From DAOSVX01 sp964493665 (GTDB taxonomy: Bacteria > Bacillota_I > Bacilli_A > RF39 > UBA660): a DNA stretch of 64,000 bases. A program made the translations under genes and the position numbers. The DNA is taken from NCBI GenBank assembly GCA_964493665.1, contig CAZBOZ010000004.1:1-64000 (forward strand), written 5' to 3'. Below, piece after piece: positions 43,873 to 52,727 of this stretch; the stretch's first letter is position 1, and each line of letters begins with the position of its first letter. The notes below the pieces were generated by a model. That model was not told the origin of the DNA, ran no database searches, and saw nothing but the letters and a program-made list of their open reading frames with translations.

Positions 43873-45118
43873 CTTCTAAAAAGAATATAGTATTTATTTT
43901 AGCTTTTTTTGATACTCTTTTTATATCTTTAATAGTTGTCTTTTTTATGCCTTCTATTCTTTTTTTAATTGAAGGATAAAAGCCTAAAGAAGTCATATAA
44001 TAATCATTTATCCATCTACCCTGTTTTTCGTCTATGATTTCTAAAAAATTAATCAAAAACTTTTTAGCATTACTTAATTCTTCTTTAGTTATATTGCCAA
44101 CTTTCATATCGTTAACTGCCTTTTTTATTAGTTTAACGCTTTTGCTAAAGCTATTATTATTTATTCCAGCACATATAAATAAAACATCATTAAAGGCTTT
44201 AGGAATATCATAAACATAGTAACACAAAGAATTATCCCTTCTTAGATATTTATATAATTTCCCTTCTAGTCCACCACTTAATATTTCATTAATTACTGGC
44301 GCTGTTATTTGTCTTTCATAATTAGTTATTCCATTGGTGTTATAGCCTACCACTAAAATTGATTGATTATATTTATCCTTTTCTACTACTACTTGTTCTT
44401 TTAAAGATTCTTTTAAAGAACTATAAAGTTTAATTTTATATTCTTTGTTGCCAACAAAAATATATCTTTTTTCTATCTCTTTGATTATTTCGTCCATATC
44501 CAAATCACCGATAATCAAAATATCACAATTTGGATTTTTAAATGATTCTTTATAATAAGTGTATAAATTTTTAGGAGTTATTTTTTTTAAATCTTTTAAA
44601 TTCCCAGGCAATGTATAATTTAAAAAAGAATCTTTATCCATTAAATTAATTGTTTTATCTAAAGCCACATCTTCAGGATCATCATTTTGAGATTTTATAT
44701 TAGCTTCAATAATAGTTTTAACAGCTTTAAAACTATTATTGTCAAATTCATTGTTTTTTATATTAGGTTTATTTAAAAAGCTAAAAACAAAATCCAACAT
44801 TTCTTTTAAAACATTTTTATCACAATATTTAGGATTTAAGAAGTCAAAAATAAAAGCCGATGTTAAAACTTCTCCAGCAATTGATGTACTAAATCCAATC
44901 CCACTATCATATAGTTCTTCTAAACGAATATTTTTGGCTATTTTAGTTGGATATTCTAAAGAGCTATAAGTAAGCAATCTATTTAAAAAACATTTTCTAG
45001 TAATATTTTCTTTCTTAATGTCCTCATTAAATATTATTTCTATATGACAATTTTTAAAACGATCAGTTTTAATTGTATATGTATTAAAATTATTTAAACT
45101 GTATTTTTTATATTTCAT
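43847..45118 (-). CDS. M16 peptidase-like inactive subunit (YmfF-like)
   Basis: The 423-residue protein has the M16 fold pattern (LLTYSSLEYPTKIAKNIRLEELYDSG-type start and SLCYYVYDIPKAF later) but no HxxEH zinc motif, so it is expected to be catalytically dead. It precedes and overlaps the active partner. Together they may process peptides at or outside the membrane, but neither shows a signal peptide. Confidence 0.88.
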   Translation of the reverse strand: MKYKKYSLNNFNTYTIKTDRFKNCHIEIIFNEDIKKENITRKCFLNRLLTYSSLEYPTKIAKNIRLEELYDSGIGFSTSIAGEVLTSAFIFDFLNPKYCDKNVLKEMLDFVFSFLNKPNIKNNEFDNNSFKAVKTIIEANIKSQNDDPEDVALDKTINLMDKDSFLNYTLPGNLKDLKKITPKNLYTYYKESFKNPNCDILIIGDLDMDEIIKEIEKRYIFVGNKEYKIKLYSSLKESLKEQVVVEKDKYNQSILVVGYNTNGITNYERQITAPVINEILSGGLEGKLYKYLRRDNSLCYYVYDIPKAFNDVLFICAGINNNSFSKSVKLIKKAVNDMKVGNITKEELSNAKKFLINFLEIIDEKQGRWINDYYMTSLGFYPSIKKRIEGIKKTTIKDIKRVSKKAKINTIFFLEGENNNEKK

Positions 45119-45152
45119 AAATTACCTCTTTTTAATTATAGCATATTTATTT

Positions 45153-45163
45153 TATGGTAAAAT
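45153..45163 (+). promoter_or_regulatory. Extended -10 promoter of mscL
   Basis: TATGGTAAAAT lies 18 bases upstream of the mscL ATG, with the ribosome site GGAGGAG between. No -35 is evident; the leader would be very short. Confidence 0.5.
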
Positions 45164-45180
45164 AAATATGGAGGAGTAAA

Positions 45181-45561
45181 ATGATAAAAGAATTTAAAAA
45201 ATTTATTGCTAGAGGCAATGTAATTGACTTAGCAGTTGGAATTATTGTAGGTGGAGCTTTTTCCAAGATTGTTTCTTCTTTAGTAGATAATATTATAATG
45301 CCTTTAATTGGGCTTATAATTGGTGGTATTGACTTTACAAAATTATCGGTTACAATAAAAGATGCTACGATTAATTATGGTTTATTTATTCAAAACGTTG
45401 TCGATTTTTTGATTGTGGCTTTTTGTATTTTTTTAGTAATTAAGTTAATTAACAAAGTATCTAAGAAAAAAGAAGTGAAAAAAGAAACGGCAAAAAAATC
45501 TGATGAGTTAATTGTCTTAGAAGAAATAAGAGATAATCTAAAAAAACAAAAAAAGAACTAG
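45181..45561 (+). CDS. mscL: Large-conductance mechanosensitive channel MscL
   Basis: A pentameric emergency valve against osmotic downshock. The 126-residue protein has the N-terminal helix FKKFIARGNVIDLAVGIIVG, TM1 with GAFSKIVSSLVDNIIMPLIG, TM2 around VVDFLIVAFCIFLVIKLIN and a basic then helical cytoplasmic end. Full length and canonical. Confidence 0.97.
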   Translation: MIKEFKKFIARGNVIDLAVGIIVGGAFSKIVSSLVDNIIMPLIGLIIGGIDFTKLSVTIKDATINYGLFIQNVVDFLIVAFCIFLVIKLINKVSKKKEVKKETAKKSDELIVLEEIRDNLKKQKKN

Positions 45562-45580
45562 TAAATAGTTCTTTTATTTA
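45551..45580. terminator. Two-way terminator after mscL
   Basis: The 10-bp stem AAAAGAACTA/TAGTTCTTTT with a 5-base loop lies between convergent genes. Confidence 0.8.
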
Positions 45581-45828
45581 TCTTCTAAGGATCTTTCAAA
45601 AGCCGGTAAACCATATTCCTGATTATAATAATTACTATGTTCATTTAAATGAGCTAAAGCAATTTTGGCTGTCATTTCTAAATCATCGTTAGTTATGTTA
45701 GTATCAGCCTCCGCTGTGCCGTGCTCTAATTCAATGTTTAATCCGATTAAAAAGTCTTCTAAACTAAATTTATCAAATTTAATATTTAATTTCTCTGCTA
45801 TTTTTATTGCATCTTTTTCTTCTATCAT
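45574..45828 (-). CDS. Small DUF5661-like protein
   Basis: The 84-residue acidic protein has DDLEMTAKIALAHLNEHSNYYNQ, a helix seen in the small DUF5661 family, often encoded singly and of unknown function. Family match is from memory of the motif. The gene stands alone between mscL and the ABC exporter. Confidence 0.65.
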   Translation of the reverse strand: MIEEKDAIKIAEKLNIKFDKFSLEDFLIGLNIELEHGTAEADTNITNDDLEMTAKIALAHLNEHSNYYNQEYGLPAFERSLEDK

Positions 45829-45877
45829 AATATCACCTATTTAATTATAACATGATTTTTAATTTTGAAAATAAAAA

Positions 45878-47632
45878 TTATTTGTCCTTTTCTGTTAATT
45901 CTTTTTCATATAATTCGCGGTATAATTTGTTCTTTTGATATAGTTCTTTATGATTACCTTCACCAACTATTTCGCCTTTGTCTATAACAATTATTCTTTC
46001 ACTATCCATAACAGTTGATAAACGATGAGCAATAATTAAAATAGTATAGGTTCCTTTTATATTATTAATGGCTTCTTGAATTTCCATTTGAGTTTGATTA
46101 TCTAAAGAACTAGTAGCTTCATCAAATAATATTATTTCACTATTTTTTATTAACGCTCTAGCTATAGCGAGTCTTTGTCGTTCTCCACCAGATAACATAA
46201 CTCCGCCTTCACCAATCAAAGTATCATATTTATTTGGAAGACTCATAATAAAGTTATGTAAAGATGCTTTTTTACAAGCTTTTATGATGTCTTCATTAGT
46301 TGCTTTCTCATTTACAATTTTTAAATTTTCTTTTATAGAAAAATTAAAAATATAAGGAGATTGAGTAATAACCGTTATATTTCCTCTTATACTATCTTCA
46401 TCCAATTCATCGAGATTTATCCCATCAATTAATATTTCCCCATCATTAATATGGTAAAGTCCAGTTAATAAATTAAATATAGTTGATTTGCCACTACCAC
46501 TTTTACCTACAAAAGCCGTTGTCGTATTGGCTTTTATTTTAAAACTTAAATTTTTAATAATGGCTCTATCTTCTTTATAACTAAAGTTAACATTTTTAAA
46601 CTCAAAATCGCCATGAATTTTTTCTACATGTTTATTCCCAAAAGTTTCTTTTGGGTATTTTTCTTCATCTAATAATTCAAATACTCTTCCTGCTGAAACA
46701 TCGAACCTTTTTACTTCTTCAACTAACTCTGCCAAAAAATCGATAAGGCCATATACTCTACTTCGATACATAAATAAGATAACAAAACTAGCTATTGATA
46801 ACACACTATTTTTAACTAAATAAATAGCTAAAATAGTAAAAGAAAAATCAATTAGGCCTTGAACCACACCTGTAAAAAGTCTATATTTATGGAATTTCAT
46901 ATTAGTATTATTGCGTTTCTCATGAGATTTGCTTAATTTTTCATTAACTACTTTCATCACATTTTTACCAGCGTTTAATATTTTGATATCTCTTAACCCT
47001 CTAACTATTTCAGTTATTAAGCTAGTATTTATTTCTTCTTGCTTACGATACTCTTTGTTAGATTCATACCAAGCTCTCATTCTGTTTTTTCTAAACCAAA
47101 ATAATATTAATATTGCTATAACAAAAAACAAAAATATATATTTGTTAACAATAAATATAGCTGCCATAATTCCTACATTAGTTATAATATTAATTAAATC
47201 TTCTCCAAGCGTTGGGAAAATATTAGCAATATCACTAGTCTCTTTAGTCATTCGATCAATAAAAACTCCAGATGAAGTTGTATCAATTTTTTTGGTTTCA
47301 ACCTTTAAAAGAGTTTTTGTAATATTACTTTGAAGGGCCAATATTATTTGACCAAATAGCATTTGTCCGGCTTTTTGAGAAAAATAATGGAAAACATTTT
47401 TGACTATCTCTATAAAAAGGACTATTAAAGCTATATATGCTACTTGATCTAATAAATTATTAGATATTTTTAATAATGATTGAGCTGCCAAAATTGGAGT
47501 AATAGCTCCAAAAAGGCTTAATAATAATGAATATCCCAAAAAGATGAACAGCGTCTTTTTATTGCTTTTTACATATATCCAAGTTTTTTTTAAATTATTA
47601 ATTGTTTCACTTTTCTTCAAAGCAATCACCAT
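45878..47632 (-). CDS. ABC exporter, fused membrane and ATPase domains
   Basis: The 584-residue half-transporter has six membrane helices in the first 330 residues, then an ATPase with GKSGSGKSTIFNLL, LSGGERQRLAIARAL and EIILFDEATSSLD. This is the MsbA/LmrA-like multidrug or lipid exporter class; as a homodimer it would form a complete pump. The substrate cannot be told. No partner gene is adjacent, and no C39 domain is present, unlike the transporter at 17875. Confidence 0.92.
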   Translation of the reverse strand: MVIALKKSETINNLKKTWIYVKSNKKTLFIFLGYSLLLSLFGAITPILAAQSLLKISNNLLDQVAYIALIVLFIEIVKNVFHYFSQKAGQMLFGQIILALQSNITKTLLKVETKKIDTTSSGVFIDRMTKETSDIANIFPTLGEDLINIITNVGIMAAIFIVNKYIFLFFVIAILILFWFRKNRMRAWYESNKEYRKQEEINTSLITEIVRGLRDIKILNAGKNVMKVVNEKLSKSHEKRNNTNMKFHKYRLFTGVVQGLIDFSFTILAIYLVKNSVLSIASFVILFMYRSRVYGLIDFLAELVEEVKRFDVSAGRVFELLDEEKYPKETFGNKHVEKIHGDFEFKNVNFSYKEDRAIIKNLSFKIKANTTTAFVGKSGSGKSTIFNLLTGLYHINDGEILIDGINLDELDEDSIRGNITVITQSPYIFNFSIKENLKIVNEKATNEDIIKACKKASLHNFIMSLPNKYDTLIGEGGVMLSGGERQRLAIARALIKNSEIILFDEATSSLDNQTQMEIQEAINNIKGTYTILIIAHRLSTVMDSERIIVIDKGEIVGEGNHKELYQKNKLYRELYEKELTEKDK

Positions 47633-47707
47633 GTAGATTATAGCATAAAAATTATTGAAAAATAAACTTTTATATTATATAATTCTAAAAAGATTAGAGG
47701 TTTTTAT

Positions 47708-48178
47708 ATGTCGCTTTCAAAAGTAAAAGAGTATTTGAAAAAATATGATATGGAGGCTAGAATAATTGAATTAAATGGATCATCTGCTACAGTAGAACTT
47801 GCTGCCAAAGCTTTAGGATGTGAACCAAAAGAAATAGCTAAAACTTTAGGTTTTATAAATAATGAAGATGTAATATTAATCGTTACTGCCGGTGATGCTA
47901 AAGTTGACAATCAAAAGTTTAAAGCACAATTTAATATTAAAGCTAATATGATTCCATTTGAAAAAGTTGAAGATTTAGTTGGCCATAAGGCAGGAGGAGT
48001 TTGTCCATTTGCTGTTAATAATAATGTTAAAGTATACTTAGATATTTCGTTAAAAAGATTTAAAAATGTCTTCCCTGCTTGTGGAAGTAGCAATAGTGTT
48101 ATTAAATTATCAATTAATGAATTAGAAAAACATTCTAATTATATTGAATGGATAGATGTTTGTAAAAATTGGGAATAA
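47708..48178 (+). CDS. YbaK/aminoacyl-tRNA deacylase
   Basis: The 156-residue protein matches the YbaK/ProX editing fold: SATVELAAKALGCEPKEIAKTLGF, IVTAGDAKVD and HKAGGVCPFAV, then FPACGSSNSVIKLS. Such proteins hydrolyse mischarged tRNA, often Ala- or Cys-tRNA-Pro. The exact substrate is not certain. TATAAT lies about 30 bases upstream of the start. Confidence 0.9.
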   Translation: MSLSKVKEYLKKYDMEARIIELNGSSATVELAAKALGCEPKEIAKTLGFINNEDVILIVTAGDAKVDNQKFKAQFNIKANMIPFEKVEDLVGHKAGGVCPFAVNNNVKVYLDISLKRFKNVFPACGSSNSVIKLSINELEKHSNYIEWIDVCKNWE

Positions 48179-48204
48179 AAATCATGATTAATCATGATTT
48201 TTTT
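48177..48204. terminator. Two-way terminator
   Basis: The 8-bp core ATCATGAT repeated around a 2-base loop, with flanking A and T runs, separates convergent genes. Confidence 0.8.
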
Positions 48205-48205
48205 A

Positions 48206-48757
48206 CTAATTTAAATTGTTAATATATTTTTCTAAATCTAACCAACTATTTACTCTATCAAGCTTTGTTTTTACATGCTCGTTGCTTAATGAATTAAATA
48301 ATAAAACATTAATTCCTTTTGCTTTTATTCTTTCTAATGTTTCAATTGAATCATCTATCATAATATCTATTTTATTTGTTAAACATACTTCTTCTTTATC
48401 CAACTTATTAAATATTATCTTATTGACTTTAATATTATGTCTTTTAAAATAATCTTTCGTTATTTTAGGAATATCATCTTTTGTTTTTGTATAGCCTCTT
48501 GCAGTTATTATAACTACTTTATGACCACTTTTTCTCAATCTATCTATAACTGGCTTTACATTTTCTTTTAATTTATAATTAGCTACCATTTCACCTAAAT
48601 GAATATCATAAAATCTAAGCAGTTCATCTTTTATTTCGCCGCCTAATATTTCTCTTACTATATTTATATCATCTACATTAAAATGTTTTTTGACATAACT
48701 AACTATTAATTCACTAGATTCTGTTATAGTATCATCTATATCTAATCCTATTGTCAT
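48206..48757 (-). CDS. 5'-nucleotidase, NT5C-type HAD protein
   Basis: Starting at the ATG at 48757 (AGGTG eight bases upstream) gives a 183-residue HAD protein: TIGLDIDDTITES (motif I), VVIITARG (motif II) and KIDIMIDDSIETLERI (motif IV). The family hydrolyses deoxynucleoside monophosphates. A longer frame to 48907 exists but its extra 50 residues are compositionally odd, overlap the promoter of the divergent gene and lack a ribosome site. Confidence 0.85.
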   Translation of the reverse strand: MTIGLDIDDTITESSELIVSYVKKHFNVDDINIVREILGGEIKDELLRFYDIHLGEMVANYKLKENVKPVIDRLRKSGHKVVIITARGYTKTKDDIPKITKDYFKRHNIKVNKIIFNKLDKEEVCLTNKIDIMIDDSIETLERIKAKGINVLLFNSLSNEHVKTKLDRVNSWLDLEKYINNLN

Positions 48758-48795
48758 AAATTCACCTAAAAGTATTATATCATCATAAAAGAAAA

Positions 48796-48806
48796 TATGA
48801 TAAAAT
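48796..48806 (+). promoter_or_regulatory. Extended -10 promoter of the small membrane protein gene
   Basis: TATGATAAAAT, 26 bases before the start codon at 48833; the ribosome site AGGAGGA lies between. Confidence 0.45.
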
Positions 48807-48832
48807 AAATTTATAATAATAGGAGGAATAAA

Positions 48833-49069
48833 ATGGAAAAGAAAGCAAAAGAGGCTAAAGTAAAAAATATTATAAAAGAAAAATGTGATTGTAGTAAATT
48901 TCATCATTCTAAATGTAATGCTGGAGTATATGGGTTGGGTCTAATAGGATCAGCAATATTTTTTATTAGTCAAGCTGAAACTTTTTGGCAAGGCGTACTA
49001 GGGTTTTTAAAAGCTATTATATGGCCAGCATTTATGACATATGAACTATTTAAATTTTTAATTAATTAA
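48833..49069 (+). CDS. Small membrane protein of unknown function
   Basis: The 78-residue product has a basic N-terminal 20 residues, a Cys/His cluster (CDCSKFHHSKC) that could bind metal, and two hydrophobic stretches (GLGLIGSAIFFISQ and GFLKAIIWPAFMTYELFKFL). It has a strong ribosome site and its own terminator, so it is likely real. No family recognised. Confidence 0.75.
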   Translation: MEKKAKEAKVKNIIKEKCDCSKFHHSKCNAGVYGLGLIGSAIFFISQAETFWQGVLGFLKAIIWPAFMTYELFKFLIN

Positions 49070-49100
49070 AAAAACAAGAAATAATTTCTTGTTTTTTTTT
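49068..49100. terminator. Two-way terminator
   Basis: The 11-bp stem AAAACAAGAAA/TTTCTTGTTTT with a 3-base loop lies between convergent genes. Confidence 0.8.
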
Positions 49101-49671
49101 AAGATAATTTTTCCACTTGTCTTTGAAAAGCATTTAAATGCTTTTCAGAACCATCTTTTAATATAATAAAAACATTCTCTATACTATCTGGCAAATCATA
49201 AGTTAAAAACTTTTCATACATTGCTATGTTATCTATTTCTGCTTGTACACCAGTTGTAGCAGCTGCTAAAAGAGTTTCTGGTATAACAATATGAGAATCT
49301 GATTCATCTTCCAAAAATTCCATATCATAAGATTCATATATTTCTTTTAATAAAGACAAATGTGTTTCTTCAGATAATACTATATTACTATACGGCTTTT
49401 GGTCACCAAATTTATTAATAATTGCTTCATATTCACCATGTGCCAAATATTCATCTTGAACGGCATAAGTTAACATATCAACTATTGATAAATTTTCATC
49501 AGCTAATGCTCCGGTAGCTCCATACCCTTCTAAAGAACTTATTTTAGCCGTTTCTGTTAATGGATCTGGATCCATTTCTACATTATAATGAACTGCTTTT
49601 GTAATTGTATCATCAGCTTTTATATAATAAAAATATATAAACCCCAATGCCGCCAATAAAAATACTGCCAA
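49099..49671 (-). CDS. DUF2202 ferritin-like protein, probable frameshift near the start
   Basis: The open frame to 49671 gives about 190 residues with DEYLAHGEYEAIINKFGDQK and EETHLSLLKEIYESYDM, the helices of the DUF2202 ferritin-like family, in which Glu and His bind metals. It begins in the middle of a membrane helix at a TTG with no ribosome site. Just upstream a GGAG box and GTG (49706) start a different frame that stops after ten codons. Adding one A to the A6 run at about 49695-49700 would join both into a normal signal-anchored protein. So a one-base deletion, an assembly error or slippage is likely. Confidence 0.7.
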   Translation of the reverse strand: MAVFLLAALGFIYFYYIKADDTITKAVHYNVEMDPDPLTETAKISSLEGYGATGALADENLSIVDMLTYAVQDEYLAHGEYEAIINKFGDQKPYSNIVLSEETHLSLLKEIYESYDMEFLEDESDSHIVIPETLLAAATTGVQAEIDNIAMYEKFLTYDLPDSIENVFIILKDGSEKHLNAFQRQVEKLS

Positions 49672-49711
49672 AATTATATAAATATATAAATTACTTTTTT
49701 CTTCACAAAAT

Positions 49712-50089
49712 TTAACTCCTTCCCTTTTTAAACCAATTTATTAAAAATAATATCCCAACTATAAAAGCCACTCCACTAATTAAGGACCCATTAATTAAAA
49801 TATCTAGCCAGGTCATACCTTTAAAAACAAATATTAATGTTGCAATATAAAATAATCCTGCTAAATTAAAAACTATTCCACCAACTATTTCATGTTTCCA
49901 AGAAATTATTAAAACTATCAATAATATAATCGCTGGAATATTATGTATAAATAATCCCAACAATATTTCCCATATGATTGCATCTTCAGTTATAACATCA
50001 AATGACATAAATGCCAAAAAAGCAATTAAAAGTATAGATAAAATTCTAGGAATCCAATATATAAATTTATTAATTTTTTTATTCTTCAT
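49712..50089 (-). CDS. Small membrane protein of unknown function
   Basis: The 125-residue protein has four predicted membrane helices, with WIPRILSILLIAFLAFMSFD, FIHNIPAIILLIVLIISWK, GGIVFNLAGLFYIATLIFVF and a last one ending in WFKKGRS. The arrangement resembles a family of small four-helix bacterial membrane proteins of no known role (DUF7670-like, from memory). Its stop is six bases before the probable GTG start of the DUF2202 gene, so the two form an operon. Confidence 0.75.
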   Translation of the reverse strand: MKNKKINKFIYWIPRILSILLIAFLAFMSFDVITEDAIIWEILLGLFIHNIPAIILLIVLIISWKHEIVGGIVFNLAGLFYIATLIFVFKGMTWLDILINGSLISGVAFIVGILFLINWFKKGRS

Positions 50090-50213
50090 TTTTATCCTCC
50101 TAATATTTTAATTATATATTATTTTAACTAAAAATAAAGCTACAGATTCATCCATAATTTTATTCATAAATAGTCCGATAACAATATAAATTACCAAACA
50201 TTTATTTTTCTTT

Positions 50214-50933
50214 TTATTTATTTGTATTTTGTTTACTAATTAGGTAATTCCCATTAATGTATGATGGTAACAATTCTGCATCACCACTATTTTTTCTCAT
50301 ATAAACCTCATAAAACGTATAGAATCCTTCATAATCAGGATTGTTTTCATACATTACAAAATTAATATCGCCACATGGTGGCAATAAACATCCCATAGTT
50401 TCAATCTCTCTGTCTTTTGTCTCTGGGCATAAATTTGTCATTTGAACATATGAAATAAGATCGCCAAATGAAAAATTATCACTTACTGGAGAAATCCCAT
50501 GAGAATGTCCATGACAAATAATAGGTTTGTTCCCACCCAACTGATTATTTTTATACATATTAATAAAATTTGTTAAAGCTTTATTGATATTCTCTCCAAA
50601 CCCTGCACTTGTTCTACTATCTGCTTTAAATTCAGATAAAATTGTATCCAACCAAACAGTCCCATTGGGCTTTTCCTCCCCAATAAGTAAAAAAGAAATT
50701 TCGTTGTTTGTTTCTTTAGTTATTTGTTGAATTCTTTGTAAATCTTTATATGCCTCTTCTGTAATTACAACCGTATGTTTTTTATTTACGTTCGGCATGC
50801 ATATTGGAGATATAGGAGTCATTTCGGGATCCTCATAGTTGTATTTTTCAAATAAACTGGCATAAAAGTTATTATTGTTTTTTTCTCCTAATAACATATC
50901 TACAGCCTTTAATCTAGCTTCTTCTCGAATCAT
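50214..50933 (-). CDS. JAB/MPN-like metalloprotease-type protein
   Basis: The 239-residue protein has NEISFLLIGEE followed by GTVWLDTILSEF, and later CHGHSHGISPVSDNFSFGD. This fits the JAMM zinc pattern: Glu78, His143 and His145, then Ser155-x-x-Asp158, although the spacing from the second His to Ser is nine rather than the usual seven. Bacterial JAB proteins cut isopeptide bonds, cysteine-modifying carriers or ubiquitin-like tails. No carrier protein is seen here. It follows the large exported protein gene's divergent space in the same direction. Confidence 0.65.
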   Translation of the reverse strand: MIREEARLKAVDMLLGEKNNNNFYASLFEKYNYEDPEMTPISPICMPNVNKKHTVVITEEAYKDLQRIQQITKETNNEISFLLIGEEKPNGTVWLDTILSEFKADSRTSAGFGENINKALTNFINMYKNNQLGGNKPIICHGHSHGISPVSDNFSFGDLISYVQMTNLCPETKDREIETMGCLLPPCGDINFVMYENNPDYEGFYTFYEVYMRKNSGDAELLPSYINGNYLISKQNTNK

Positions 50934-50995
50934 TCATAACTCCTCTTCTTTTATCTATTTTTACTTGCGACTTATCAAAAACAACATTATCCTTT

Positions 50996-52345
50996 TTACT
51001 GACAAGAATATCCACCCTCATTAGAATATGTTCCTGGCCAACCCAAAGATAAAGCACAATCTTTTAATATGTATCCCTCTACAAAACTATTACTCGTAAA
51101 AGTATAACAATATACAAAATCAGCAGTAGTAAAATTATACCCTTTATCATTAATCTCAGTTAATCCACTAGCATATAAATGAAAATCATTACGGCACCAG
51201 CAAATACCCGTTGGGGTATAGCCACTTAATTCGGTATATACTTCGCAAGACCCTTCAATAGTTGGATTGTTGTCTTCTTCTTCTTCATCAATTTCTTCAG
51301 TTTCGGCATTTTCATTATTCTTTTTGTTAGTATAATAATCATGATAATTATCCATTATTTTATCAATGTCACTTTGATCATTTTCATCATCATGATTTAT
51401 AATACCAATGAAATCCAATTCCTTATTTTCGTCTAAGTCTTCCTGTTCAGTTATCAATTTATCTTCAATTTCTTGATTTAATTCATAATAACCACTAAAG
51501 TCTTCAGCACCGGTTTCCGCAAAGTAAATAGTTTCATTTGGTGTTCCTTGGCCAAAGAAAATATAATGTTTATGACCCTCACCACCAATAATACGCATAT
51601 CATCTCTTTGATAGATTTTGGTTGTTCCTTTTATAACTTGAAATGAGGCAATACCGATAATGGTGTCTGTTTCAATCTTATCATAATATCTATAACCATT
51701 TACCGCATAGCCACCATATAATAAATCAAAGGCTGATTTACTATCAAGAATATTAGCACTAGCACTTACTGCTTCACCACCATTTGAAGTAAGAATTGAA
51801 CTGCCTATTTGAATATTAAAAGTTCTATTTTTTGATTGTTTACCAACACGAGTATAAGTAGTTCCATTTTTAACAACAATTCTTGTTTCATTTTTATAAG
51901 CATTTAATTGTAATTCTGGCACATCATAAGAGCTTAAAGTAATTAAAGACCCGTCAGGAGTAGTTATGTAAGCATTTAAATAACCACCACTATCCCACAT
52001 TGGAATTAAAGTAATTATACAGTGATTCCCAACAACTACAGGTTTGTCGGATAAATTAGCTATAATTTTTTCCTCACCACAAGTTATTTCCATTGCTGGA
52101 TTATATTGATCAGTAACATCACCATACACTTGAAAGGTTGCTTTCGATTTTTCATAAGCTTGATATAAGGTATTTAATGCTTCTTTGGAATCATTGGCTG
52201 ACTTGCTTTCACTATAATAATATTCATTATTAATGAAAAATTTAAAAATAAGTAATAAAGCAGTAGTTATAAAAATAATACTTGAAGCAACAATCAAAGT
52301 AGCTTTTTTGTTTTTAAAAATAAAGTTTTTAACTTTCTTAATCAT
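50996..52345 (-). CDS. Large membrane-anchored extracellular protein
   Basis: No family is recognised. The 449-residue protein has a basic start and one helix (ATLIVASSIIFITTALLLIF), then an extracellular part. A beta-rich stretch ends around residue 280, followed by a very acidic, low-complexity linker (residues about 300-360, rich in Glu, Asp and Asn) and a C-terminal domain of about 95 residues with eight or so cysteines (CEVYTE, CWCRND, CYTF, CALSLG), likely disulfide-linked. The C-terminal Cys-rich part suggests a binding module. Confidence 0.7.
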   Translation of the reverse strand: MIKKVKNFIFKNKKATLIVASSIIFITTALLLIFKFFINNEYYYSESKSANDSKEALNTLYQAYEKSKATFQVYGDVTDQYNPAMEITCGEEKIIANLSDKPVVVGNHCIITLIPMWDSGGYLNAYITTPDGSLITLSSYDVPELQLNAYKNETRIVVKNGTTYTRVGKQSKNRTFNIQIGSSILTSNGGEAVSASANILDSKSAFDLLYGGYAVNGYRYYDKIETDTIIGIASFQVIKGTTKIYQRDDMRIIGGEGHKHYIFFGQGTPNETIYFAETGAEDFSGYYELNQEIEDKLITEQEDLDENKELDFIGIINHDDENDQSDIDKIMDNYHDYYTNKKNNENAETEEIDEEEEDNNPTIEGSCEVYTELSGYTPTGICWCRNDFHLYASGLTEINDKGYNFTTADFVYCYTFTSNSFVEGYILKDCALSLGWPGTYSNEGGYSCQ

Positions 52346-52384
52346 TTAAAACTCACCTTTTCTATTTAAATTATATATTATTTT

Positions 52385-52420
52385 TAGAAAAATTAAAACT
52401 ATGAATTCCTCTATAGTTTT
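52385..52420 (-). terminator. Terminator of the tRNA-Arg/tRNA-Pro transcript
   Basis: AAAACTAT/ATAGTTTT around a 10-base loop is followed by TTTTAATTTTT on the minus strand. Confidence 0.55.
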
Positions 52421-52457
52421 TATGTTTTACTCCAATAATTTGGAGTTACTTTTAAAA

Positions 52458-52534
52458 TGGTCGGGAAAACAGGATTTGAACCTGCAACCCCTTGGTCCCA
52501 AACCAAGTGCTCTACCAAGTTGAGCCATTTCCCG
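52458..52534 (-). tRNA. tRNA-Pro (anticodon TGG)
   Basis: The 77-base gene has encoded CCA, acceptor CGGGAAA/TTTCCCG with the C1-G72 pair typical of bacterial tRNA-Pro, and anticodon loop TTTGGGA. It is 14 bases after tRNA-Arg. Confidence 0.97.
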
Positions 52535-52548
52535 ACATTAAATTAAAT

Positions 52549-52625
52549 TGGTACGCCCAAAGGGAGTCGAACCCCCAACCTTTAGGTCCGTAGCCTAACG
52601 CTCTATCCAATTGAGCTATGGGCGC
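52549..52625 (-). tRNA. tRNA-Arg (anticodon ACG)
   Basis: The 77-base gene has encoded CCA, acceptor GCGCCCA with a G1-U72 closing pair, and anticodon loop CTACGGA. The ACG anticodon needs adenosine-to-inosine editing (TadA) to read CGC/CGA. Confidence 0.96.
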
Positions 52626-52691
52626 ATTTCAATTCGCATTAACATTATATATTTATTTTTAAATAAAATCAACCATTTTATGCGTAATTCA

Positions 52692-52717
52692 AATAAAAAA
52701 CTCGGTATTCCCGAGTT
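52692..52717 (-). terminator. Terminator of the thioredoxin-like gene
   Basis: AACTCGG/CCGAGTT with loop TATT is followed by a T-run on the minus strand. Confidence 0.85.
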
Positions 52718-52727
52718 ATTATTTTGA

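Noticed and set aside
48758..48907. A 50-codon N-terminal extension of the nucleotidase
   Set aside because: It is Phe/Tyr-rich, lacks a ribosome site and crosses the promoter of the divergent gene; the HAD motif begins right after the ATG at 48757.
52421..52457. Hairpin ACTCCA/TGGAGT after tRNA-Pro as terminator
   Set aside because: It has no T-run on the minus strand; the next hairpin at 52385-52420 fits better.
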